Made by a program: the position numbers and the translations under genes
In this document: in pieces, positions 37,420 to 45,650 of the stretch
How the letters are laid out: each line of letters starts with the position of its first letter
How positions within the stretch are numbered: position 1 is the stretch's first letter
Notes under the pieces: model-generated
Told to the model about the DNA's origin: nothing
The model's database searches: none
Seen by the model: the letters and a program-made list of their open reading frames with translations, nothing else
Origin: Mycolicibacterium sp. MU0050
GTDB lineage: Bacteria; Actinomycetota; Actinomycetes; Mycobacteriales; Mycobacteriaceae
Reading direction: 5' to 3'
DNA: 64,000 nucleotides
Assembly (NCBI RefSeq): GCF_963378085.1
Contig: NZ_OY726395.1
Span: forward strand, 5,084,001-5,148,000

Positions 37420-38184
37420 ATGAACATTCCCCTGTTCAACCACCGCCGCCACACCTCTCCCGTCGGCCACCGCCATCGCATTCGAATGCTGTTGCAGGCG
37501 TGCGCGGTTGGCGCCGCCGGTGCCGCAACGCTGCTGGGCGCGGGCGCCGGTCCCGCCGCGGCCGCCCCGACCGGCATCGCCAACACCGGCTGCGCCGATG
37601 TCGAAGTGGTTTTTGCCCGCGGCACGTTCGAGGGGCCCGGCATCGGCAAGGTGGGCGCCCCGTTCGTCGACGCCCTCCGTGACCGGCTGCCCAGCCGAAG
37701 CATCGGGGTCTATGCGGTCAACTACCCCGCCTCGACCGACTTCGCCCGCGCCGCCGACGGTGTCGCCGATGTCAGCAACCACCTCAGCGACCTGGCCGCC
37801 CGTTGCCCTGCCACCGACATCGTGCTCGGCGGATACTCGCAGGGCGCCGCCGTCAGCGCCTATGCCACCAGTGACGCCGTGCCCGCCGGCTACGCGCTGC
37901 CCACCGGCCTGTCCGGGCCACTGCCCCCGACGGTGGCCAACAACGTTGCCGCCGTGGCATTGTTCGGCAAGCCGTCGTCCGGCGTCGTCAACCTCCTGCA
38001 CCAAGGCGCGCCTCCGCTGGTGATCGGCTCGGCGTTCGCGGGCAAGACCATCGATCTGTGCGCTCCCGCCGATCCGGTCTGCCAGTTCGGCAGCCTCGAC
38101 CGCCGAGCGCACAGCGCCTACGTCCATAACGGCATGGCCGAGCAGGCCGCCGAGTTCGCTGCCCGACGGATCACCGGCGGCTGA
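37420..38184 (+). CDS. Exported cutinase-family esterase
   Basis: 254 residues. Signal peptide of about 44 residues (GAAGAATLLGAGAGPAAAA). Catalytic triad: Ser140 in GYSQGA, Asp in CAPADPVC, and His in HSAYVHNG. Disulfide Cys pairs bracket the first strand (GCADVEV with ARC) and the Asp loop. Mycobacterial cutinase-like proteins are envelope or secreted lipases and esterases. ATG 37420 is preferred over TTG 37411 because of the GAGAGG site at 37402-37408. Confidence 0.93.
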   Translation: MNIPLFNHRRHTSPVGHRHRIRMLLQACAVGAAGAATLLGAGAGPAAAAPTGIANTGCADVEVVFARGTFEGPGIGKVGAPFVDALRDRLPSRSIGVYAVNYPASTDFARAADGVADVSNHLSDLAARCPATDIVLGGYSQGAAVSAYATSDAVPAGYALPTGLSGPLPPTVANNVAAVALFGKPSSGVVNLLHQGAPPLVIGSAFAGKTIDLCAPADPVCQFGSLDRRAHSAYVHNGMAEQAAEFAARRITGG

Positions 38185-38210
38185 CGTGGTTGCTGCCTAA
38201 ACTCCTCGGG

Positions 38211-39137
38211 GTGAACAGGGATAACCCGAGACCGCGGCCGGTTGCCGATCGGGTGGCGATATACCCGCATACCGTCCGGCGGTGGCACACCACGGCGCTC
38301 GGATTCCTCGCCGTCCTGGCCCTCCTTGGCGGGGGTGTCTTGACGGCATGCGCGGGCTCCACACCGACCTCCCTGGCGCAGGACGTGCCTTTGCAGACCG
38401 GCCCGCAGAGCGTGCTCGTCGACCCGATGGGCGCAATCACCATGGCCGTCGACGCCACCGGCACCCTCTACCTGGGCGGTTTCGCCACGGGGATCTGGAC
38501 GCTGACACCCGGGGCAGTCGAGCTGACTCCGCGCAACGGTGCCACGGTCACGTCCCTGGCGGCCGCGCCGGACGGCACCTTGTCCTTCGTCACCGCCCTG
38601 GACACCGTCGAAACCCTCCGACCCGGGTCCAGCACTGCTGACCCGCTGCCGTTCGGCGAGATTCGGCAACGCAGCCAGATCGCGGTGGCGCCGGACGGCA
38701 CGGTCTACCTCGGCGACAACGCGCGCAACAAGCTGTTGAAACTGGTCCCCGGTGCGGGGGCCCCGACCGAAGTTCCCGTGCAGGGCCTCGAGGGGATGGG
38801 GCACATGGCGGTCGACGCCGACGGCAACGTGTTCGTCTCCACGATGGGCCGGATTGTGAAGGTCGGCCCGAATTCGGAGACCGCCGACCCGGTCGAGGGG
38901 GCGCCCGCCGATGTGGGCGGCCTGGCGGTCGACGCGGCAGGCAACCTGTACGCCACCGACATCAAGGCGGGCACGGTATCCCGGCTACCCGCGCGCGGCG
39001 GTGCCTGGGTCCAGCTGCCGTTCAGCAACATCAAGAGCCCCACCAGAATTGACGTCGACCGCGCCGGCAACGTTTACGTCATGGCCGACATCGGCAACTT
39101 CCAGGGACGACAAATCGTCAAGCTTGCCGTCGAATAG
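38211..39137 (+). CDS. NHL-repeat (PknD-like beta-propeller) lipoprotein
   Basis: About 308 residues. Hydrophobic N-terminus with lipobox LTAC (Cys47), then five or more NHL/YVTN-like blades, each with a (V/I)AVDADGNVYV-type motif (for example MAVDATGTLYLGG, VAPDGTVYLGDN, LAVDAAGNLYATD). The blades are similar to the extracellular sensor domain of PknD. No kinase domain is present. It is probably an outer-surface binding protein; ligand unknown. Same strand as cutinase, 26 bp apart, so co-transcription is possible. Confidence 0.8.
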   Translation: MNRDNPRPRPVADRVAIYPHTVRRWHTTALGFLAVLALLGGGVLTACAGSTPTSLAQDVPLQTGPQSVLVDPMGAITMAVDATGTLYLGGFATGIWTLTPGAVELTPRNGATVTSLAAAPDGTLSFVTALDTVETLRPGSSTADPLPFGEIRQRSQIAVAPDGTVYLGDNARNKLLKLVPGAGAPTEVPVQGLEGMGHMAVDADGNVFVSTMGRIVKVGPNSETADPVEGAPADVGGLAVDAAGNLYATDIKAGTVSRLPARGGAWVQLPFSNIKSPTRIDVDRAGNVYVMADIGNFQGRQIVKLAVE

Positions 39138-39193
39138 TCGGTGGGTCCGGGGCCGGGCGTGCGGCCGTCACGACCGCTGCCCCGTGCCAGGGC

Positions 39194-40174
39194 TCAGGAC
39201 ACCGTGACGTGGACGTGGTCGAAGTGGGCTGTCACCCGCCACATCGTGTAAGCGATGCCGAAGCGTCCGGCCTGACTACGAAGGTCCGCGTCGATGACAT
39301 CTCCGAGACTCATATCCGAGCCGATCATGATGTCCAAGGCGCGCCCGCTCGGGTGATCAGGAAGGGGGTCCGCGCGCACGCCACCGATCGACTGCACTCC
39401 GGGGTAGGTCGCCATGATGTAGTCCGCCAGGAGCCGCGCGTTGGGGACCAGGCCGCGCATCCCGACGGTCGGGATGGGTGAGGTCGATCCCAGCGCTGCC
39501 GTGACGGCACCGGACGGGAGGTTCAGACCGGCCTGCTGCGCCGGCGGGAGCGTGGAATAGTTGGCGTTGAGTTCCGACATCTTCGTCCGCAACTGGAACC
39601 GCTTGTTCTGCAGATCCGCTCGCACGGCGGTGGCCGCGTCGACGGCAGCCTTGGCCTCAGCCGCCGACTTTGCCGACTCTGCTTCGACGGCCCGCGCTTC
39701 CTCGTCTGCCCGGTGGAGCCGCTTCAGCTGCGCAGACATCTCGGTTTCCATCACCCGCTGGGTAGCCAGGCTCTCGATCAGCCCCGACGGCGACGCGGCG
39801 GTCAGGACTGCGCTGGCGCCATCGGTGCGCCCACCGATGTAGACCGCGGCTGCAAACTTGTCAACGGCATGCTGCTGGGTGGCCAGCTGCGTCTGGGTCA
39901 CCTCTCGGCGTGCCAAATCGTCGGCGTATTTCTCGTCCGCCACCCGCAGCAGTTGCAGCTTCGCGTCGAGGTCCGGCTGGGCGTTGAGGATGGTCGCAGA
40001 CAGCTGCTCGACCTCGCGAGACAACTCGGCGACCTCCGCCACGCTGTCCTCGGCCTGGTCGGCATACGCCGCGCCGCCGCCCGACACCGCGCTCAGAACC
40101 ATCAAACCGGCGATCGCACCGGCCAGCGGCTTGTGGACAAAACGCCTCGCCACAAACACTGGGACAACCTTCAA
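39194..40174 (-). CDS. Exported coiled-coil protein with VldE/ARB_07466-like C-terminal domain (paralogue)
   Basis: 326 residues, same layout as the gene at 23167-24273: signal sequence (LMVLSAVSGGGAAYA), long coiled-coil (about 45-200), linker, and C-terminal domain with SGRALDIMIGSDMS and AHFDHVHVTVS. The paralogues share the coiled-coil periodicity and the Asp/His motif but are clearly diverged. Probably an envelope protein acting on or scaffolding peptidoglycan; no direct evidence of activity. Confidence 0.78.
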   Translation of the reverse strand: MKVVPVFVARRFVHKPLAGAIAGLMVLSAVSGGGAAYADQAEDSVAEVAELSREVEQLSATILNAQPDLDAKLQLLRVADEKYADDLARREVTQTQLATQQHAVDKFAAAVYIGGRTDGASAVLTAASPSGLIESLATQRVMETEMSAQLKRLHRADEEARAVEAESAKSAAEAKAAVDAATAVRADLQNKRFQLRTKMSELNANYSTLPPAQQAGLNLPSGAVTAALGSTSPIPTVGMRGLVPNARLLADYIMATYPGVQSIGGVRADPLPDHPSGRALDIMIGSDMSLGDVIDADLRSQAGRFGIAYTMWRVTAHFDHVHVTVS

Positions 40175-40384
40175 GACTGCGAATCCTTCGACGTTGTCGA
40201 CGTCTACTGCGTCGAGCTACTACCTGTCCATGGGACTTGGCTGCCGTGCAGATTACGGAAGCGGCATCGACTCTGTCGAACCAGGAGGCCGGGAATTGCC
40301 CCGGCACCAGCTCCACAGCAAAGGCAGTGCGGGGCCAAAGAGCGTTTCGTCGCGTTGCCGGCCCCGTCGGGCGGGGCGGTTCGC

Positions 40385-41395
40385 TCAGACCACCGGGCAG
40401 TAGAACTGGGGTTGGCCGCGGTACTCCTCGGGCGGCAAGTTCCGTGCCGGTGTCTCCACCAGCGGCGCGTCCGCGGGCAGCCGTCCCTGGCTCCGATCCA
40501 TCGCCGAGCGTTTCCGCGGATGCATGAGCCGGCGCTTGGGACCGTACTTCGAAACGAGCGTGATCACGTCGCACAGCCGGTCGTGCACCCACTGTTGCCG
40601 GGGCGACCACGTGTAACCCATCAGCTCCCGCACCGGCGGGTCGTAGAGCGCAACGGTCATGAACGTCAGGAAGCGCTGCATGACCTTCAGGTTCAGCGCC
40701 CACAACGGATCCGGAATCCACCGCAGCGACGGGTGCTTGGGCATGGTGGACAGATCCATCACTTCGCGGGCAGCCCAGTTGTTCTCCAGCACGTTGTTGC
40801 ACATGTGGTCCCAGTACTCCTGGAATTCCTCCCAGGACTTCGGCACCGGCCGCATGCTCATCCCGTACATCCGGTACCAGGTGACGTGCTCGTCGAACAG
40901 CTGCCGCTTGTCGGTCTCACTGATCCCGCCGCCGAACTTCTCGGCCGCCAGCAGGACCGATTTGAAGAACGTGGCGTGCGCCCAGTAGAAGACATCCGGG
41001 TTCAGCGCGCTGTATCGACGGCCTTTCTCGTCGACGCCCTTGATACCGATGTGATAGTCCCGGACCTGGGCACCGGTCTGCGGGGCGCGGTCGCCGTCGA
41101 AAACCACACCGCCGATCGGATAGATGGACCGCAGCAGCCGGGGAATGCGCTCCAGAAAGAAGATCGAGTGCTCTTGCACCGCCGCGCCCAGTTGCGGATG
41201 CATGTTCTGCATCGAGCCCGCCCAGGTGCCCTGGAACAGCCCGGTCCACTGGCCGAAGTATTTCCAGGTCAGCGAGTCGGGGCCCAGCGGCACCGGCGGG
41301 GCGTCGTAGCCGCCGTTGGTGACGGGACAGCCCGCTGCCACCGGGGAGGTCTCAGCCTCTGCAACCGGGCAGATCTCGGAAGCATCTTGGGTCAC
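40385..41395 (-). CDS. MpaB/DUF2236-family heme oxygenase-like protein
   Basis: 336 residues. N-terminal Cys-containing leader, then GPDSLTWKYFGQWTGLFQG and FWAHATFF-like (YWAHATFFKSV) segments, with the MYGMSMRPVPKSWEEF region diagnostic of the family. No signal peptide is visible. It is divergent from poxB. Third DUF2236 gene in the window (others 5655 and 7088). Substrate unknown. Confidence 0.78.
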   Translation of the reverse strand: MTQDASEICPVAEAETSPVAAGCPVTNGGYDAPPVPLGPDSLTWKYFGQWTGLFQGTWAGSMQNMHPQLGAAVQEHSIFFLERIPRLLRSIYPIGGVVFDGDRAPQTGAQVRDYHIGIKGVDEKGRRYSALNPDVFYWAHATFFKSVLLAAEKFGGGISETDKRQLFDEHVTWYRMYGMSMRPVPKSWEEFQEYWDHMCNNVLENNWAAREVMDLSTMPKHPSLRWIPDPLWALNLKVMQRFLTFMTVALYDPPVRELMGYTWSPRQQWVHDRLCDVITLVSKYGPKRRLMHPRKRSAMDRSQGRLPADAPLVETPARNLPPEEYRGQPQFYCPVV

Positions 41396-41641
41396 TGGTC
41401 AAATCTTTCCGTCGGGGTCGGCATCCATTTTGACTACGTTCGTTGTCATTGTCCAGCCCCCAATGTTGCGGCCGCGGTCAGAACCTCCCCCCGGCCATGC
41501 TCTCGGCATTTCGCTCAACAGCGCCTCGGCGGCCCACTTCCGCGCAAGACTGTCGTCGTGGGTACCCGCCATTCGGGATCTGCCCACCAGCTCGCCGCCC
41601 GCGGGTTTGCCGGCCACGAACCAGAGGTGAAGGAGATCCGC

Positions 41642-43366
41642 ATGCCCACGGTGGCGGAACAGATGGTCGCGACGCTGCGGGCCAGTGGCGTCGAGCGCGT
41701 ATACGGCATCCCCGGCGACTCTCTCAACGGGTTCACCGACGCGCTGCGCAAGGACGGCGGCATCCGGTGGGTACTGGTACGCCACGAGGAAGCGGCAGCC
41801 TTCGCCGCCGCAGCGGACGCCGCGGTGACCGGTGAGCTCGCCGTGGCCGCCGGCAGTTGCGGGCCGGGCAACCTGCACCTCATCAACGGCCTGTACGACG
41901 CGAATCGTTCGAGGGTGCCGGTCCTGGCGATCGCGGCGCACATCCCGACCGCAGAGATCGGGACCGGCTACTTCCAAGAGACCCACCCGCAAGAGCTCTT
42001 CCGCGAGGCGTCCGTCTACACGGAGTACGTCGCCCACCCCAGCCAGATGCCGCAGGTGCTGGAGATCGCGATGCGCGCCGCCGTCGAGAGACGGGGCGTC
42101 GCGGTCGTCGTGATCCCCGGCGACGTGGCTCTATCCGACGCCGTCACCGATCGGGCCACCGCCATCCGCGCGAGTCGCTCGGTCGTGGTGCCGACGGCAG
42201 ACCAACTCGCCCGCGCCGCAACGCTGCTCAACCGGGGCCAACGGGTGACCATCCTGGCCGGCGCGGGTTGTGCCGGCGCCCACGACGAGGTGCTGGCCGT
42301 CGCCGAGGCGCTGGGCGCACCCATCGTGCACGCATTGCGCGGCAAGGAGTTCATCGAGTACGACAACCCCTATGACGTCGGGATGACCGGCCTGCTCGGG
42401 TTCGCGTCCGGCTACCGGGCGATGGAAAACGCCGACACGGTCCTGATGCTGGGCACCGACTTCCCCTACCGACAGTTCTATCCCGAGCACGCCGCCACCA
42501 TCCAGGTCGACATCCGCGGCGAACAACTCGGCCGCCGGCATCCGCTGGAGCTCGGCCTGGTCGGCACCGTCAAAGACACTGCCTCCGCGCTACTTCCGCT
42601 GCTGGAGCGCAAGACTTCCCGCGATCATCTCGAAGATTCCCGCGACCACTACCGACGAACCCGCACCAAACTCGACGAGCTGGCGACCCCCTCGAAGCGA
42701 GGCGCACCCATTCACCCGCAATACCTCGCGCGGCTGGTCGACCAGCACGCGGCTGCCGACGCAGTTTTCATCCCCGACGTCGGTTCACCGGTCGTCTGGG
42801 CCGCGCGATACCTGACGATGAACGGCCGCCGGCGGTTGATCGGATCGTTCACCCACGGGTCGATGGCCAACGCGCTGCCCCAGGCTGTCGGAGCGCAGGC
42901 GGCCTTTCCGGAGCGCCAGGTGGTGGCACTGGCCGGCGACGGCGGGTTGGCGATGCTGCTGGGCGAGTTGATCACCCTCACGCAGAACAAGCTGCCCGTA
43001 AAGCTGGTGGTGTTCAACAACTCGTCATTGAACTTCGTCGAGCTCGAGATGAAAGCGGCTGGGTTCATCAACTACGGAACCGAACTGGTCAACCCCAACT
43101 TCGCCGAGGTGGCCCGCGCCATGGGCATCCACGCCGTGCGGGTGGAGCGCTCCGAGAACCTTCCCGACGCGGTTCGCGAAATCCTCGGCCACGACGGACC
43201 CGCGCTCCTCGATGTCGTCACCGAACGACACGAACTGTCGATGCCGCCCGCGATCACCGCCGAGCAGGTCAAGGGCTTCACGCTCTACGCGATTCGGACC
43301 GTCATGTCCGGCCGCGGCGACGAGTTGATCGATCTGGCGAAAGCGAACCTCAGGCAGCTCTTCTGA
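41642..43366 (+). CDS. poxB: Pyruvate:quinone oxidoreductase (pyruvate dehydrogenase, PoxB)
   Basis: 574 residues, the length of E. coli PoxB (572). ThDP-dependent enzyme: catalytic Glu in VRHEEAAAFAAAADA, PGNLHLINGLYD, and the ThDP motif GDGGLAMLLGE with NNSSLNF near residues 443-470. It oxidatively decarboxylates pyruvate to acetate and CO2 and passes electrons to quinone through FAD, as a peripheral membrane enzyme. ATG 41642 follows GAAGGAGA; the open frame extends nearly 2 kb upstream but that is not a gene. Confidence 0.9.
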   Translation: MPTVAEQMVATLRASGVERVYGIPGDSLNGFTDALRKDGGIRWVLVRHEEAAAFAAAADAAVTGELAVAAGSCGPGNLHLINGLYDANRSRVPVLAIAAHIPTAEIGTGYFQETHPQELFREASVYTEYVAHPSQMPQVLEIAMRAAVERRGVAVVVIPGDVALSDAVTDRATAIRASRSVVVPTADQLARAATLLNRGQRVTILAGAGCAGAHDEVLAVAEALGAPIVHALRGKEFIEYDNPYDVGMTGLLGFASGYRAMENADTVLMLGTDFPYRQFYPEHAATIQVDIRGEQLGRRHPLELGLVGTVKDTASALLPLLERKTSRDHLEDSRDHYRRTRTKLDELATPSKRGAPIHPQYLARLVDQHAAADAVFIPDVGSPVVWAARYLTMNGRRRLIGSFTHGSMANALPQAVGAQAAFPERQVVALAGDGGLAMLLGELITLTQNKLPVKLVVFNNSSLNFVELEMKAAGFINYGTELVNPNFAEVARAMGIHAVRVERSENLPDAVREILGHDGPALLDVVTERHELSMPPAITAEQVKGFTLYAIRTVMSGRGDELIDLAKANLRQLF

Positions 43367-43428
43367 CACGCCTCTTCTCACACAACGGGGTGCGCGCGCC
43401 TCGCTCGACGTCGATCGCCGCGGGTCCG

Positions 43429-43812
43429 TCAGCGCTGCCCCGGCCCGGGCGTCGGTGGGTGGCCCGGCGTTTGGGGACGGGCCCAATAGTCGTGCTGGGG
43501 CGGGTGGTGCGGCGGCCATCCACTGCCCGGCGGGGGTTGGTGTTGCGGCCAATTCGCCTGGGGGTGCGCCGGCCAGGCCGCGCCGGGCTGCGGCGGCCAG
43601 GCCGCGCCGGGCTGCGGCGGGTACCCCTGCCAGTACGCCGGTGCGGCACCGGGCCGCGACGGTCCCTTCGTCAGTTTGAGCACTCCCCGCACGACGAAGT
43701 ACACGATCAGGCCCATGATGAGCAGCTGCCCGAAGATGGTGCCGACGACACGCCCCGGGTGCGACTCCTCGGCCGTCGCCATGGCCACGCCGGCCAGGTC
43801 GATGGTCACCAT
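43429..43812 (-). CDS. Small membrane protein with Pro-rich tail
   Basis: 127 residues. One membrane helix (TIFGQLLIMGLIVYFVVRGV, about 24-43) and a long Pro/Gln/Trp/His-rich C-terminal tail with imperfect repeats (QPGAAWP, PPHHPPQHD). Such tails are probably disordered and possibly cytoplasmic. GAGGGG lies upstream of ATG 43812. No family recognised. Converges on poxB. Confidence 0.6.
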   Translation of the reverse strand: MVTIDLAGVAMATAEESHPGRVVGTIFGQLLIMGLIVYFVVRGVLKLTKGPSRPGAAPAYWQGYPPQPGAAWPPQPGAAWPAHPQANWPQHQPPPGSGWPPHHPPQHDYWARPQTPGHPPTPGPGQR

Positions 43813-44042
43813 TGCGGTCCCCTCTGCTGCGCACCCCCTGTGCGCTCGGTCTCTGAGCCTACGGCGCGCCGAGCCACGGTTGGTGCACCAATTTTCGGGA
43901 TCCAGACCCTCGCGGCGTTCAGAGGAACATTGCCGACGGTTGCGTTGTTCGACTGATTCGACGCCGCCGACAGGTACTCCTCGTGGCTGTCGAGGCACCG
44001 GGGCGGCGAGTCCGAAGAAATACTCGGCCACCGCTGGCCCGT

Positions 44043-44798
44043 TCACGGCATCCGGATCGTCAGCCCCGTGCCGAGCAGTTGCGTCGCCGACAGCCCGAAG
44101 GTCCTCTTGAACCGGTCGGCCAGGTGGGACGGACTGGTGAACCCGGACTCGACGGCCGCTTCGGTGATGTTGTCGCCGGCGGCCACGCGGGCACCGGCCC
44201 GCATCAACCGGCACCACAACCGGTAGCGGCGCAGACTCGAGCCGATTTCGGCGCGAAAGAGGTGCAGGAACCGGGACTCGGACAGTCCCACCGATGCGGC
44301 CAGCTCGACCGCCGACGTCGCCGCCATCGGGTTCTCTCTGATCTGCTTGGCGGCCAACTCGATTCGCGGATCGAGCTGCTGGACGTCTGAGGGCGCGGCG
44401 GTCTCCAGCCAGCGCAATGCGCCGGCGTCGTCGCGCGGCGGGCGGATCAGGTCGGCTTCGGCTACATGGTCCACTCCGATGTCGCCGCAGAACCTTTCGA
44501 ACTGGCGGCGGCACGCCGCCGCCCGCGCCCCGGCGGGATCCAGGTAGCACGAGACCAGCGGCCCGGTCATGGTCAGGTGGTGGGTGAGCCGAGGCGGGAT
44601 CAACGCGGTGCGCGCCTCGACCCGAACACCCTCGACGTCGACGGCCACGGGCCCGTCGACGCCGACCAGCAGGCACCACACCGAACCGGAATGCGGCTCC
44701 AACCCGAGCGCCGGCCCGGAATACAGCGCCTGACCCGGCCACAACCACACCGCGGGATAGCAGGTTTGTGGAAGCGCAACGGGGCCGGGATCGGACAT
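44043..44798 (-). CDS. AraC-family transcriptional regulator
   Basis: 251 residues. An N-terminal cupin-like ligand domain leads to a C-terminal double helix-turn-helix: SAVELAASVGLSESRFLHLF and TEAAVESGFTSPSHLADRF. ATG 44798. Divergent from a DUF4345-like gene at 44833 (35-bp gap) that is broken by a frameshift; the pair looks like a regulator/target unit whose target has decayed. Confidence 0.88.
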   Translation of the reverse strand: MSDPGPVALPQTCYPAVWLWPGQALYSGPALGLEPHSGSVWCLLVGVDGPVAVDVEGVRVEARTALIPPRLTHHLTMTGPLVSCYLDPAGARAAACRRQFERFCGDIGVDHVAEADLIRPPRDDAGALRWLETAAPSDVQQLDPRIELAAKQIRENPMAATSAVELAASVGLSESRFLHLFRAEIGSSLRRYRLWCRLMRAGARVAAGDNITEAAVESGFTSPSHLADRFKRTFGLSATQLLGTGLTIRMP

Positions 44799-44832
44799 CG
44801 TGGACTCCTCGTCAACTGATCAGGAGGTTACC

Positions 44833-45203
44833 GTGGTGCAAGCAGTGATCGTGGCCGTCGGGGTGTTCTTCGCCGCGATGGGGATCTTCGCGCTGGCCGC
44901 GCCGACAACCATGTTGCGGCCCTTCGACTACGAGCTCAAGACCGCGGCATCCCGCGCCGAGGTGCGGGGGTCTACGGGGGTTTCGGACTGGCGATCGCCG
45001 CCGTGCTGACCTACGCGGCGCTCACCCCCGGCGAAGTGCGCACCGGAATTCTGCTCACCGTCGGGGCCGCCCTAGCCGGGATGGCCTTCGGCCGCGCCGT
45101 ATCCGCGCTGTTCGATGAACGAACCTCGTTCTACCCCAACTGGTTCTACTGTGTGGTCGAGATCGTCGGGGCAGCTGCGCTGTTCTGGGCGGCGAGCAAC
45201 TGA
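44833..45203 (+). pseudogene. DUF4345-like small membrane protein, broken by a one-base frameshift
   Basis: The first frame (GTG 44833, AGGAGG at 44822-44827) reads an intact N-terminal helix (AVIVAVGVFFAAMGIFALAA) up to RAEVRG and then ends at a premature stop near 45007. A second frame resumes directly with the expected continuation (VYGGFGLAIAAVLTYAAL in the +1 frame), then FGRAVSALFDE and AAALFWAASN. Restoring a single base in the GGGGG run near 44968 joins the two to a full DUF4345 protein of about 122 residues. A sequencing error or phase variation at the G-run are alternatives. Confidence 0.7.
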
Positions 45204-45231
45204 GGCTCGGACGGCGTTCTGGCGCGGGCTG

Positions 45232-45340
45232 TCAGACCCTCGGCGGACCTTGGCGGATCCGGTGGCGCGTCGCCTCTATGTCGACGATGTGCGGGAAGGT
45301 GTACTCCATCCACCAGGTGGGGGTCTGCTGCACGAGTAGG
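45232..45340 (-). pseudogene. C-terminal remnant of an unidentified gene cut by an IS3-type end
   Basis: About 36 codons in frame to stop 45232-45234. The peptide includes WWMEYTFPHIVDIEAT and ends RQGPPRV, which looks coding. The upstream part was lost where an IS3 end begins at 45341. Parent gene is not recognised. Confidence 0.4.
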
Positions 45341-45650
45341 TGACAGTTTCGGTCACGCGGCCTGACTGGCCGGTGTGGTCATGATGGCTTCGAATTCCAC
45401 CGGGGTCAACCGGCCGAGGCCGGCTTGTCGGCGGCGTCGGTGGTAGGTGCGTTCGATCCAGGTGACGATCGCGATTCGGAGTTGCTCGCGGGTGTCCCAG
45501 CGGCGGCGGTCGAGCACGTTCTTCTGCAGCAGGGAAAAGAAGCTCTCCATGGCAGCGTTGTCGCCGGCCGCGCCGACACGGCCCATCGAGCCGACCATCT
45601 CGTGATGGTGCAGTGCGTGCACGAATCGCCTTGAGCGAAACTGAGATCCT
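45341..45650 (-). mobile_element. Truncated IS3-family element (copy B), orfB C-terminus only
   Basis: The stretch starts with TGACAGTTTCGGTCA at 45341 (likely IS3-type end) and holds the last ~99 residues of an orfB integrase-core transposase (45353-45650): GSMGRVGAAGDNAAMESFF, RRRWDTREQLRIAIVTWIER, RRRRQAGLGRLTPVEFE. The catalytic Glu is present but the D,D part is absent. It is cut off at 45650 by the left end of IS256 copy 1, and the missing N-terminal part is not found across that insertion, so the rest was deleted. Confidence 0.75.

Noticed and set aside
39713..43366. Very long open frame (over 1200 codons) on the + strand
   Set aside because: Only the last 574 codons from ATG 41642 are a gene (poxB). 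The first part overlaps two genes on the other strand and has no coding motifs; the long frame results from high GC content.
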